Source: Azoarcus sp031555955
Lineage (GTDB): Bacteria > Pseudomonadota > Gammaproteobacteria > Burkholderiales > Rhodocyclaceae
Assembly: GCA_031555955.1 (NCBI GenBank)
Contig: JAVBTY010000009.1
Span: forward strand, 1 to 64,000
Direction of reading: 5' to 3'
DNA length: 64,000 nt
Numbering within the stretch: position 1 is the stretch's first letter; every line of letters begins with the position of its first letter. Shown piece after piece: positions 33,957 to 42,519 of this stretch. A program made the translations under genes and the position numbers. The notes beneath the pieces were generated by a model. The model made no database searches. It was not told the origin of the DNA and was given only the letters and a program-made list of their open reading frames with translations.

Positions 33957-35297
33957 ATGTCCGCTTCCGGTTTTTCTTTTTCCCAGGCGCATTTGCGCGA
34001 ACTCGCCGCCGATATCATCCGCTACGCCAGAAAACAGGGGGCATCGGCCTGCGAGGCGGATGTCTCCGAAGGTTTCGGCGAATCGGTTTCAGTGCGTAAA
34101 GGCGAAATCGATACGATCGAATACAACCGCGACAAGGGCATCGGCGTCACCGTTTATATCGGCCAGCAGCGCGGCAATGCGAGCACCTCGGACTTTTCCC
34201 GGGCCGCATGGCAATCAGCGGTCGACGCGGCGCTATCCATCGCCCGCTTTACCGCTCCCGATCCTTGCGCCGGACTGGCCGACAAGGCGCTGATGGCGAA
34301 GGATTTTCCCGATCTCGACCTGTTCCATCCGTGGGCGATCGGTGTTGATGAGGCGATTGGCCTCGCCCGCCGCTGCGAAGAGGCCGCCTTTGCCGTCAGC
34401 CCCCGTATCAGCAATTCAGAAGGCGCTGGCGTTTCGGTCCAGCAATCGCATTTTGCCTCGGCCAACAGCCACGGTTTCATTGGCGGCTACGCCAGTACGC
34501 GCCATGGTATGTCGTGCGCCGTGATCGCAGGCGAGGGCGACGCCATGCAGCGGGAATACTGGTTCGACTCGCGCCGCGATGCCGCGGATATGATCGCGCC
34601 GGAAGAAACCGGGCGCATCGCCGGAGAGCGGGCGCTGGCCCGTCTCGGGGCGAAAAAAATACGGACCTGCGAGGCGCCCGTCATTTTCGAAGCCCCTCTG
34701 GCGGTGGCCCTGCTGGGGAATTTCGTCCAGGCGGCCAGTGGCGGCGCGCTTTACCGCAAATCAAGCTTTCTGCTCGACAGCCTCGGGCAACAGATATTTT
34801 CACCGTGCATCACCATCGAAGAACGCTCGCACATTCCAAAAGCATTCGGATCCTCTCCGTTCGATGGCGATGGCGTGGCGACCCGCGACCGTAACGTGGT
34901 TATCGACGGCGTGCTGCAGGGCTATTTCCTTTCCGCCTATTCGGCGCGCAAGCTGGGCATGACGACAACCGGCAATGCTGGCGGCTCGCACAACCTGCGG
35001 GTGCTGCCCGGCAGCGACGATCTGTCCGGACTGATCCTGAAAATGGACAGGGGGCTTCTCGTCACCGAACTGCTTGGCCACGGAGTCAATTACGTTACCG
35101 GGGATTACTCCCGCGGCGCGGCGGGGTTCTGGGTGGAAAAGGGAAAGATCAAACACCCGGTGGAAGAAATCACCATCGCCGGCAATCTGCGCGACATGTT
35201 CCGCAGCATTGTCGCCGTGGGTAACGATGCCCTGCCGCGCGGCGCGAAACACTGCGGTTCGCTGCTGATAGAACGGATGAAAATCGCCGGGCGTTAA
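33957..35297 (+). CDS. pmbA: metalloprotease PmbA/TldE
   Basis: A 446-residue partner of TldD; together they form the TldD/E protease that matures microcins and degrades unfolded peptides such as CcdA. Family segments are KQGASACEADVSEGFGESVSVRKGEIDTIEYNRDKGIGVTVY (split across residues 25-66), GVSVQQSHFASANSHGF, SGGALYRKSSFLLDSLGQQIF, DGDGVATRDRNVVIDG and TGDYSRGAAGFWVEKGKI. TldE itself lacks the zinc motif. The ATG at 33957 is preferred over an upstream TTG at 33936. Confidence 0.93.
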   Translation: MSASGFSFSQAHLRELAADIIRYARKQGASACEADVSEGFGESVSVRKGEIDTIEYNRDKGIGVTVYIGQQRGNASTSDFSRAAWQSAVDAALSIARFTAPDPCAGLADKALMAKDFPDLDLFHPWAIGVDEAIGLARRCEEAAFAVSPRISNSEGAGVSVQQSHFASANSHGFIGGYASTRHGMSCAVIAGEGDAMQREYWFDSRRDAADMIAPEETGRIAGERALARLGAKKIRTCEAPVIFEAPLAVALLGNFVQAASGGALYRKSSFLLDSLGQQIFSPCITIEERSHIPKAFGSSPFDGDGVATRDRNVVIDGVLQGYFLSAYSARKLGMTTTGNAGGSHNLRVLPGSDDLSGLILKMDRGLLVTELLGHGVNYVTGDYSRGAAGFWVEKGKIKHPVEEITIAGNLRDMFRSIVAVGNDALPRGAKHCGSLLIERMKIAGR

Positions 35298-35347
35298 AAA
35301 TCCCGCACTCCGCATCCTGGTGCGGATGCCGGAAAAATACCCGGAGC

Positions 35348-35353
35348 TATAAT
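35348..35353 (+). promoter_or_regulatory. possible -10 element for the TRAP-type binding protein gene
   Basis: A perfect TATAAT lies 40 bases before the ATG. The hexamer 17 bases upstream (GATGCC) is a poor -35, so this is a weak or activator-dependent promoter at best. Confidence 0.35.
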
Positions 35354-35392
35354 CACCGCCGCACCGCATGTCATTGATACACAGGAGTCAGC

Positions 35393-36517
35393 GTGAAACG
35401 CCGTTCATTTCTGAAAAAGGCCAGCGCCGGTCTTGCCGCGGGCGCGGCGACAGGCCTGGCCGCCTGCGGTAAAAAAGAAAATACCGCCAGCCCTGCCGCA
35501 CCCGCGATCCAGACGGGACTGCCTTCGATCAAATGGCGGCTGACTTCCAGCTTTCCCAAAAGCCTCGACACCATGTACAGCGGCGCGGAACTGCTGGCGA
35601 ACCGGGTGCGGGCGATAACGGACGGCAAATTCGACATCCGGATCTTTCCCCCGGGAGAAATCGTGCCCGGTCTGCAGACGCTGGACGCGGTGCAGCAAGG
35701 CACCGTTGAACTGTGCCACACCTGCTCCTATTACTATGTGAACAAGGACAAGACCTTCGGCCTTGGCACCACCGTTCCTTTCGGCCTCAACGCCCGCCAG
35801 ATGAACGCCTGGGTCATGTTCGGCGGCGGCCAGCAGCTGCTGGACGAGTTTTACAGCAATTACAACCTCGTTTCATTCATGGCCGGAAATTCCGGCGCGC
35901 AGATGGGCGGCTGGTTCCGCAAGCAGGTCAAAACCGTCGCCGACCTGCACGGCCTGAAAATCCGCATCGCCGGTCTTGGCGGCGAGATGTTCGCGCGCCT
36001 CGGCGCGGAACCGCAGCAGACCGCGGGTTCAGATATTTATTCCTCGCTGGAAAAAGGCATTATCGACGCGGCCGAATGGGTTGGCCCCTACGATGACGAA
36101 AAACTCGGTTTTTACAAGGTGGCCCCGTACTACTACTACCCGGGCTGGTGGGAGCCCGGCACGGTCACGCACGTTTTTGTCAACAAGGCTGAATGGATGA
36201 AACTGCCGAAAATCTATCAGGAGATTTTCCGCGCGGCGGCCCATGAAGCCAACATCACCATGCTGGCCTCCTACGACGACAAAAACCCGCAGGCGCTCTC
36301 CCGTCTGCTCAGTTATGGCGTCAAGCTGGAAAGTTATTCTGAAGAAATCATGAAAGCGGGATACAAGACCGCCTTTGACTTCTACCATGAGGAAGCAGAA
36401 AAAAATCCCGGGTGGAAGAAAATATTCACAGAATGGGACAGATACCGGAAAACGCAAAACGACTGGTTCAGGATCGCTGAAACCAGCACGGAGCGGCTTT
36501 GCAGCATCTGCTCCTGA
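35393..36517 (+). CDS. TRAP transporter-type substrate-binding lipoprotein with Tat signal
   Basis: A 374-residue periplasmic binding protein of the DctP family. The signal has a twin-arginine motif (KRRSFLKKAS, residues 2-11) followed by a lipobox LAAC (Cys25), suggesting a Tat-exported lipoprotein. The mature part has IKWRLTSSFPKSLDTMYSGAE, IFPPGEIVPGLQTLDAVQQGTVELCHT, MGGWFRKQVKTVADLHGLKIRI and AAEWVGPYDDEKLGFYKVA, as in TRAP proteins for 2-oxo acids or mannitol-type ligands. No DctQ or DctM membrane gene is adjacent, so it is an orphan here. The ligand is unknown. Confidence 0.85.
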   Translation: MKRRSFLKKASAGLAAGAATGLAACGKKENTASPAAPAIQTGLPSIKWRLTSSFPKSLDTMYSGAELLANRVRAITDGKFDIRIFPPGEIVPGLQTLDAVQQGTVELCHTCSYYYVNKDKTFGLGTTVPFGLNARQMNAWVMFGGGQQLLDEFYSNYNLVSFMAGNSGAQMGGWFRKQVKTVADLHGLKIRIAGLGGEMFARLGAEPQQTAGSDIYSSLEKGIIDAAEWVGPYDDEKLGFYKVAPYYYYPGWWEPGTVTHVFVNKAEWMKLPKIYQEIFRAAAHEANITMLASYDDKNPQALSRLLSYGVKLESYSEEIMKAGYKTAFDFYHEEAEKNPGWKKIFTEWDRYRKTQNDWFRIAETSTERLCSICS

Positions 36518-36619
36518 TCGGCCCGGCCATGGTTTCCCGCCGCAGCCCTCATCCATCCCGGCACCCGCCACCCCTGGCGTAGTGGAACTTCGCATCATAA
36601 CCAGACAGGCTCCCCGGCG

Positions 36620-37288
36620 ATGACAGACAAAAGCCTTCCCGGGCCGCCGCGCCACTGCAGAATCTGCCTTGTGCGCCACGGGGAAACGCTGTGGAACACC
36701 GAGCGCCGCCTGCAGGGGCATATCGATGTGCCGCTCAATGCCACCGGACTTGCCCAGGCGGTGGCGGCCGGAAGAGTCCTCGCGAAGGAACGTTTTTCAG
36801 CCATTTACTGCAGCGACCTGCAGCGGGCCCGGCAGACGGCGGAAGCCATTTCCCGCCACCATGCCCTGCCTGCGGAAACGGATCAGCGCCTGCGCGAACG
36901 CCATTACGGTATTTTTCAGGGGCTGACGCATGACGAGATCGCCCTCCGCTACCCCGAGGACTACCTCCGCTTCAAGTCACGGGAAGCCGCGTTTGCTTTC
37001 CCGGGCGGGGGCGAGAGCCTCACCGGTTTCGCAGCCCGTGTCGCCGATGCCCTCGCCATGCTGATCGAACGCCACACCGGCGGGCAGGTGCTGGTCGTCG
37101 CGCATGGCGGCGTGCTCGATGTGGCGCGGCGGCTCGTAACCGGCAGACCCCTGGATGCGCAGCGGGATTTCCCCATCCCCAACGCCGCGCTCAACTGGAT
37201 CGAGCACGACGGCAGGCAATGGCGGCTTCTTGCCTGGGCGGAACAGGCGCACCTTCATGACGCCCAGGATGAGCTGCCGTCCGCCTGA
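36620..37288 (+). CDS. histidine phosphatase family protein
   Basis: A 222-residue phosphoglycerate-mutase-fold phosphatase. The catalytic RHGETLWNTERRLQGHIDVP (His about residue 17) is followed by YCSDLQRARQTAE, LRERHYGIFQGLTHDE (catalytic acid region) and VVAHGGVLDVARR (second His). It is closest in plan to GpmB/CobC-type phosphatases rather than glycolytic mutases. The substrate is unknown: candidates are sugar phosphates, phosphoserine or cobalamin precursors. It stands between the TRAP lipoprotein gene and rdgC. Confidence 0.85.
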   Translation: MTDKSLPGPPRHCRICLVRHGETLWNTERRLQGHIDVPLNATGLAQAVAAGRVLAKERFSAIYCSDLQRARQTAEAISRHHALPAETDQRLRERHYGIFQGLTHDEIALRYPEDYLRFKSREAAFAFPGGGESLTGFAARVADALAMLIERHTGGQVLVVAHGGVLDVARRLVTGRPLDAQRDFPIPNAALNWIEHDGRQWRLLAWAEQAHLHDAQDELPSA

Positions 37289-37328
37289 CCTTTTGTGTGC
37301 GTCGGCACGTTGTTCTGAGAATGCCGGG

Positions 37329-38252
37329 CTACTGTCTTCCCGCAGCCCCGGGCGCTGCCTGCTCACCATCCAGCGCCTCCACAACCGCCGCCAGCAGACC
37401 TGAAAGCTCGCCCGTCATCAGCGCGAATTCCGCGCTGAACAGCGCTCCGGCATCATCTTCGGTCTGCGGATCGATCTGTTCGCGCACCACGTCGAGAAAA
37501 TCGATCCGCTTTATTTCGAGTTTTTCGGTCAGCATGAAGCTGACCCGCTCATCAAACGTGAGCGCAAGCCGGGTGGGCAGCTTGCCCGCGCCCAGGTGAT
37601 CCCTGATTTCTTCGCCATCCAGGGGATGGCGCACATAACGCACCGCCGATTTTTCTTCCAGCGCCGAACGCAGTTCGCAATCCCGGTCGATGGTGAAACC
37701 GGATGGCGCCTCACCGGCGGCAAGCCAGTCCGCCATGGCCGATGCGGGCGATCTTTCCGTCCGGAGCAGCGAAAGCGGAAAATCGTCCATCACATGGTTG
37801 AGCATTTCCACCACGTCCTCGGCCTGCGCGATGCTGGCCGCATCCACCACGAGCCAGCCGCCCACCGGATCAATCCATGCAAAGCTGCGCCGCCGCCGGG
37901 TGAAGGCGCGCGGCAGCAGCTCCTGCATGACCTGTTCGCGCAATTCCTTCATCTGCCTGCGTCCCAGCCTGTAGCCCTGTTTTTCGGCAATTTCCTCCGC
38001 GCGCTCATCGGCCTCCTGCTTCACCACGGACATGGGTAGCAGTCTTTTTTCGTAGCCAAGCGAAATCAGCCATTGCCCGCCAGTAACGTGCACCAGCGCG
38101 CCCTTGTCCAGGGGCGGCAGCCAGCCCCGGCTTTCTGTTTCCTGGCTCGAACACGGGGCGAAGGTTTTTTTCTCCAGCTGCATTTCGAGTTTTTCGGCGC
38201 TCATCTCCCAGTTCGCGGGAAGACGGTAAATCTGCATATTTCTGAAAAACAT
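37329..38252 (-). CDS. rdgC: recombination-associated protein RdgC
   Basis: A 307-residue protein. It opens MFFRNMQIYRLP and has GWLPPLDKGALVHVTGGQWLI, EAEERAEEIAEKQGYRLGRRQMKE-like sequence and the late RLALTFDERVSFMLTEKLEIKRIDF. RdgC forms a ring dimer on double-stranded DNA, restrains RecA and in Neisseria affects antigenic variation. Length and motifs are normal. It is encoded alone between a histidine phosphatase (convergent) and a DUF1857 gene. Confidence 0.94.
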   Translation of the reverse strand: MFFRNMQIYRLPANWEMSAEKLEMQLEKKTFAPCSSQETESRGWLPPLDKGALVHVTGGQWLISLGYEKRLLPMSVVKQEADERAEEIAEKQGYRLGRRQMKELREQVMQELLPRAFTRRRRSFAWIDPVGGWLVVDAASIAQAEDVVEMLNHVMDDFPLSLLRTERSPASAMADWLAAGEAPSGFTIDRDCELRSALEEKSAVRYVRHPLDGEEIRDHLGAGKLPTRLALTFDERVSFMLTEKLEIKRIDFLDVVREQIDPQTEDDAGALFSAEFALMTGELSGLLAAVVEALDGEQAAPGAAGRQ

Positions 38253-38301
38253 ATTTTCAAAAGTCCGGAATTGCCCGCATGGAAACGGGAAAGCTGATTA
38301 G

Positions 38302-38772
38302 TCAGTGAATACGGCGGGATTGCGCGAGAGCGCGAATTACTTTCAGGGTGTCGATATCGGACTGGAGATAGGCTGCGCGGATGAAACTGGCGTAACGGCC
38401 CTCCTCGTCGGCGGCATCGTCAGGCAGCGTGGTCGAATACTGGAAGCACAGGAAGAGCGCGCCCTGCTGCGGCTCCTCGATGCTGATGACGAGGCGTCCG
38501 CCTGCATGGGCTGCGGTTGCGGCGGATTCGAAGCAGATCCACTCCATCACGCGGAAACTGACGCGGTCGCGGATCACCGCGCCGCCGAAATCCAGTTCGC
38601 GTTCCATCGAATTTTCATCGCGCGCGGTAATCCTGCACGCCTCCAGCCCGGGCAAAAACGGGCGGGCGTCCTCGGCGCGGCACAGCAGGCCAAACCATAA
38701 TTCCTCCCGGTTCAGCGGCGCGGCGGCCGGGCCGGAAGGGTCGTTAACTTCAAGGAGATGTTCAAATTTCAT
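38302..38772 (-). CDS. AtaL-like SRPBCC protein (DUF1857)
   Basis: A 156-residue START/SRPBCC-fold protein. It begins MKFEHLLEVNDPSGP, then LNREELWFGLLCRAEDARPFLPGLEACRI, and FCFQYSTTL with the C-terminal helix SFIRAAYLQSDIDTLKVIRAL. This matches AtaL-like/DUF1857 proteins, which have a hydrophobic cavity and an unknown ligand. The ATG at 38770-38772 is used rather than a TTG two codons upstream. It sits between radA and rdgC on the same strand. Confidence 0.78.
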   Translation of the reverse strand: MKFEHLLEVNDPSGPAAAPLNREELWFGLLCRAEDARPFLPGLEACRITARDENSMERELDFGGAVIRDRVSFRVMEWICFESAATAAHAGGRLVISIEEPQQGALFLCFQYSTTLPDDAADEEGRYASFIRAAYLQSDIDTLKVIRALAQSRRIH

Positions 38773-38825
38773 GGGCAACGCCTTCCATCATCGGCCTTCC
38801 ATCGCAGACCTTCCATCACCGCGCG

Positions 38826-40193
38826 TCATCCGAACGCGGCCGGGCAGGCCAGCGCTTCCTCAAGCCGGTCCACGGCGATGATGTCCAGCCCTTCCACGGG
38901 CTGGCGGGGGGCGTTCGCCTTAGGAATGATCGCAGTGGTAAAGCCCAGCTTGGCGGCCTCCTTCAACCGCTCCTGGCCGCGCGGCGCAGGGCGGATTTCC
39001 CCCGCCAGGCCAACTTCGCCAAACACGGCCAGCCCGCGGTCGAGCGGCCGGTTGCGCAGGGAAGACACGATGGCGAACAGTAACGCGAGATCGGCTGCGG
39101 GCTCGGAAATGCGCACGCCGCCAACGGCGTTGACGAAAACATCCTGGTCGAAACAGACAATGCCCGCGTGGCGGTGCAGCACCGCCAGCAGCATCGCCAG
39201 CCGGTTCTGCTCCAGCCCTACGGAGAGGCGGCGCGGATTGGGGCTATGGGCCGTATCGACCAGCGCCTGCAGTTCGACCAGCAGGGGCCGGGTGCCTTCC
39301 TGGGTAATCAGGATGCAGCTGCCGGCCACCTGCCGCCCGTGCTGCGACAGGAAGAGGGCCGACGGATTGGAGACGCCGCGCAGCCCCTTGTCCGTCATGG
39401 CGAACACACCCAGTTCATTAACCGCGCCGAAGCGGTTCTTGAATGCGCGCACCAGCCGGAAACTGGAGTGCGTATCGCCCTCGAAATACAGCACGGTGTC
39501 GACGATATGTTCGAGCACGCGCGGCCCCGCCAGCGCGCCATCCTTGGTGACATGGCCGACAAGGATCAGCGCCGTGCCGCTTTGCTTGGCGAAACGGGTG
39601 AGCTGCGCCGCGCATTCGCGGACCTGCGCGACCGAGCCGGGCGCGGACTGCAGGGCTTCGGAATAAACGGTCTGGATCGAGTCGATCACCACCGTTTGCG
39701 GCCGCTCTTCCCGCAGTACCGAAAAAATGCGTTCGAGGCTGATTTCCGCCAGCAGCTGAAGTCCGTGCGTCTGCGCCTGAAGCCTCATCGCCCGCAGGGC
39801 CACCTGCTCGCCCGACTCTTCGCCGGTTACGTAAATCGCGGACTGGCGCTGCGCGAGGTTCGACAGCGCCTGCAGCAGCAGCGTGGATTTGCCGATGCCG
39901 GGATCGCCGCCGATCAGCACGACACCGCCGGGAACAAGACCGCCGCCCAGCACGCGGTCAAATTCGTCCAGCCCGCTCGGCGTCCGCGGCTCCTCCCGGG
40001 GCTGCAGCGTGGAAAGCAGCTGCAGCTTGCCCGCGCCCCCGGCCAGCGCCGCAAAGCGGTTCTGCGCGCCGCCCTGCTCCGCCACGGTTTCGGTCAGGGT
40101 ATTCCAGGCGTGGCACTGTGGACACTGTCCCTGCCAGCGCAGGGCCTGCCCGCCGCACTCCGCGCAGACAAAAACGGATTTGCCCTTCGCCAT
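38826..40193 (-). CDS. radA: DNA repair protein RadA (Sms)
   Basis: A 455-residue RecA-like branch-migration helicase. The N-terminal zinc finger is CAECGGQALRWQGQCPQCHAW. Walker A is GGDPGIGKSTLLLQA (about residue 92). The RadA-specific KNRFG motif is present (AFKNRFGAVNELGVF), and the C-terminal Lon-like domain contains FGEVGLAGEIRPAPRGQERLKEA. RadA extends recombination intermediates during repair and transformation. Its ATG overlaps the stop of the LysR gene by one base (TAATG), so the two are co-transcribed. Confidence 0.95.
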   Translation of the reverse strand: MAKGKSVFVCAECGGQALRWQGQCPQCHAWNTLTETVAEQGGAQNRFAALAGGAGKLQLLSTLQPREEPRTPSGLDEFDRVLGGGLVPGGVVLIGGDPGIGKSTLLLQALSNLAQRQSAIYVTGEESGEQVALRAMRLQAQTHGLQLLAEISLERIFSVLREERPQTVVIDSIQTVYSEALQSAPGSVAQVRECAAQLTRFAKQSGTALILVGHVTKDGALAGPRVLEHIVDTVLYFEGDTHSSFRLVRAFKNRFGAVNELGVFAMTDKGLRGVSNPSALFLSQHGRQVAGSCILITQEGTRPLLVELQALVDTAHSPNPRRLSVGLEQNRLAMLLAVLHRHAGIVCFDQDVFVNAVGGVRISEPAADLALLFAIVSSLRNRPLDRGLAVFGEVGLAGEIRPAPRGQERLKEAAKLGFTTAIIPKANAPRQPVEGLDIIAVDRLEEALACPAAFG

Positions 40194-41110
40194 TATCCGG
40201 CGGCCACGGTTTCCGCCATGCGCGCAAGCATTTCGCTGGCGTGATCGGCAAAGGTGGTGATAAGCCGGGAGCGGAACTTGTCTCGCGGAACAATGACTTC
40301 GAGCGGGGTATACAGCGGCGGATCGAGCGGCACGGCGGCCAGGAGCCCTTCCCTGATCTCGCGCAGGACCGCCGCGCGGGAGGCGATGGCGAACCCCATG
40401 CCCTCGGCGGCAAAGTGTTTGGCGGTGGAAAGGCTGCCCAGTTCGGCGCAGGTTTCCAGATCGGTCACGGCAATACCCGCCGCCTCGAAAAACTGGTCCG
40501 CAAGCTCGCGGATCGCATTGCCGGGGTCCCGGTTGATGAACGGCTGCGTTGCCAGCTCGCCCGCCTTGAGCGATGCCGCCCCCGCAAGCGGATGCCCCGG
40601 CCTGAAGATGGCCAGCAGTTCGTCGCGCGATACACCGCGCCGCTCGATGGAGGGATGTTCGGTGATGATCTCGATCAGCCCGATGTCGAGATCCCGGGCA
40701 ACGACCCGGTTTTCGATCAGCTTCGAGTTGCCCACCACCACACGGGGAACGACTGACGGGTAGCGCCGCTTGAAACTGTTCAGCAGCTCCGGCAGCCAGT
40801 ACGCCGCAATGGTCGTGCTGGTGCCGATGCTGAGAATGCCGGTCAGTTCGTCCGTCATTTCGGACACGCGGGATTCGAGCTCCTCGGACAGCCCGAGAAT
40901 TCTTTCCGCATAGGCCAGCACAAGCTCGCCCGCGGGGGTCAGGGTAATCCTGCCGTGCCCACGCTCGAACAGCCGGGTGTTGTAGTGCTCTTCCAGCTGC
41001 TTGATCTGGAAGGTCACGGCGGGCTGCGTCATGAACAGATGCTCCGCCGCCCGCGTGAAGGAACCGTGTTTTGCTACCGCGTGAAAAACCTGCAGTCTGC
41101 GATCGGCCAT
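40193..41110 (-). CDS. LysR-type transcriptional regulator
   Basis: A 305-residue regulator. The winged helix-turn-helix is at residues 1-60 (LQVFHAVAKHGSFTRAAEHLFMTQPAVTFQIKQLEEHYNTRLFER, split over this span). A linker helix and the effector domain follow, with LSIGTSTTIAAYWLPELLNSFKRRYP and DIGLIEI. It looks nearest to the YeiE/CbbR-like branch. The effector is unknown. It is divergent from lplT and upstream of radA. An A+T-rich palindrome just before its start suggests autoregulation. Confidence 0.87.
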   Translation of the reverse strand: MADRRLQVFHAVAKHGSFTRAAEHLFMTQPAVTFQIKQLEEHYNTRLFERGHGRITLTPAGELVLAYAERILGLSEELESRVSEMTDELTGILSIGTSTTIAAYWLPELLNSFKRRYPSVVPRVVVGNSKLIENRVVARDLDIGLIEIITEHPSIERRGVSRDELLAIFRPGHPLAGAASLKAGELATQPFINRDPGNAIRELADQFFEAAGIAVTDLETCAELGSLSTAKHFAAEGMGFAIASRAAVLREIREGLLAAVPLDPPLYTPLEVIVPRDKFRSRLITTFADHASEMLARMAETVAAG

Positions 41111-41124
41111 ACCATCTCGATAAA

Positions 41125-41135
41125 AATAACTTATT
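41125..41135. promoter_or_regulatory. A+T-rich palindrome, possible LysR operator
   Basis: AATAACTTATT is a perfect 5+1+5 palindrome 15 bases before the LysR start codon, in an A+T-rich stretch (41116-41158) unlike its surroundings. LysR proteins usually bind T-N11-A palindromes between divergent genes; this one lies between the LysR gene and lplT. Confidence 0.45.
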
Positions 41136-41268
41136 AAAAATATTACATCACAGAAAACAACGGAAAATCCAGTCTTGCCTTCACGCCCGGCAGCGGCCCA
41201 AGCAGTCCGTTCCGCTTCGTGTTATAACCCGGCCTTCCCGCGATTACGGCCGCCGCCGTCTCACACCG

Positions 41269-42519
41269 ATGCCGCTCGGCTTTTACATCATCATGGCAGC
41301 GCAGTTTTTTTCCGCGCTGGCCGACAACGCGCTGCTGATCGTCGCCATCGGACTGCTCCGGGAGATGAGCGCCCCCGCCGAATACGAACCCCTGCTCAAG
41401 CTTTTTTTCACCGTTTCCTACGTTGCCCTCGCCGCTTTCGTCGGCGCCTTCGCCGACTCGATGCCCAAGTGGCGGGTCATGCTGATCAGCAACACCATCA
41501 AGATCGGCGGCTGCGGCATGCTGTTTCTGGGCGCCCATCCGCTGCTGGCCTATTCCGTCATCGGGCTGGGCGCGGCAGCCTATTCGCCCGCGAAATACGG
41601 CATCCTGACGGAGTACCTGCCTCACCGGCTGCTGGTTGTCGCCAACGGCTGGATCGAGGGACTTACCGTGGCGGCCATCATTCTTGGCACAGTCATGGGA
41701 GGCATCCTGATCCGGGGCGATGTCGGCGCCTGGCTGGCCGGGCTGCATATTCCTTTCGTCGGCACCGCGTTCGAAGCCAGCGTGCTGGCAATAGGCCTGT
41801 TTTATCTGCTCGCCGGATATCTGAATTTCTATATCCCGGATACCGGGGTAGACCACAAGCCGCTCAAGAGCAACCCGCTCTACCTGCTCCACGATTTCAG
41901 CCATTCGCTGAAGCTGCTGTGGCGCGACAGGCTCGGCCAGATATCGCTCGCGGTCACCACGCTGGTCTGGGGCGCGGGGGCCACGCTCCAGTTCATCGTC
42001 ATCAAGTGGGCGGAGCACAACCTCTCGTTCGACCTGTCGAAGGCCTCCATGCTGCAGGGTGTGGTCGCCATCGGGATCGCCATCGGCGCCGTGCTCGCGG
42101 CGAAAATGATCAGCCTGCGCCGCTCGGTCAAGGTCATCCCCCTCGGAATCGCCATGGGGCTGGTGGTGATGCTGATGATCGCTGTCACCCACCCCACCCT
42201 CGCCATGATCCTGATGGTGCTGGTTGGCGCGCTGGCCGGTTTTTTCGTCGTGCCGATGAACGCGCTCCTCCAGCACCGCGGCCACATCCTGATGGGGGCG
42301 GGGCATTCCATCGCCGTACAGAATTTCAACGAGAACCTGTCGATTCTCGTCATGACCGGCACTTACGCGCTACTCATCATGTGGGGGCTGTCGATCCACG
42401 CCGTGATCGTGCTGTTCGGCCTTTTCATGGCTATTTCGATGTTCTGCGTCAAACTTCGTCACGAAGCCAACCAGCGCCAGTCCGACGCGGTCGCCCTGCT
42501 CGACGACCACTGCCACTAG
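41269..42519 (+). CDS. lplT: lysophospholipid transporter LplT
   Basis: A 416-residue MFS protein with about twelve helices. It starts MPLGFYIIMAAQFFSALADNALLIVAIGLLRE and contains AAYSPAKYGILTEYLPHRLLVVANGWIEGLTVAAIILG (split in the family by helix 5), VWGAGATLQFIVIKWAE and GFFVVPMNALLQHRGH. These match LplT, which flips lysophospholipids inward for re-acylation. The usual partner aas (acyltransferase/acyl-ACP synthetase) is not adjacent. The ATG at 41269 is chosen; the longer open frame overlaps the LysR promoter region. Its TAG stop is shared as CTAG with the convergent glycosylase gene. Confidence 0.9.
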   Translation: MPLGFYIIMAAQFFSALADNALLIVAIGLLREMSAPAEYEPLLKLFFTVSYVALAAFVGAFADSMPKWRVMLISNTIKIGGCGMLFLGAHPLLAYSVIGLGAAAYSPAKYGILTEYLPHRLLVVANGWIEGLTVAAIILGTVMGGILIRGDVGAWLAGLHIPFVGTAFEASVLAIGLFYLLAGYLNFYIPDTGVDHKPLKSNPLYLLHDFSHSLKLLWRDRLGQISLAVTTLVWGAGATLQFIVIKWAEHNLSFDLSKASMLQGVVAIGIAIGAVLAAKMISLRRSVKVIPLGIAMGLVVMLMIAVTHPTLAMILMVLVGALAGFFVVPMNALLQHRGHILMGAGHSIAVQNFNENLSILVMTGTYALLIMWGLSIHAVIVLFGLFMAISMFCVKLRHEANQRQSDAVALLDDHCH

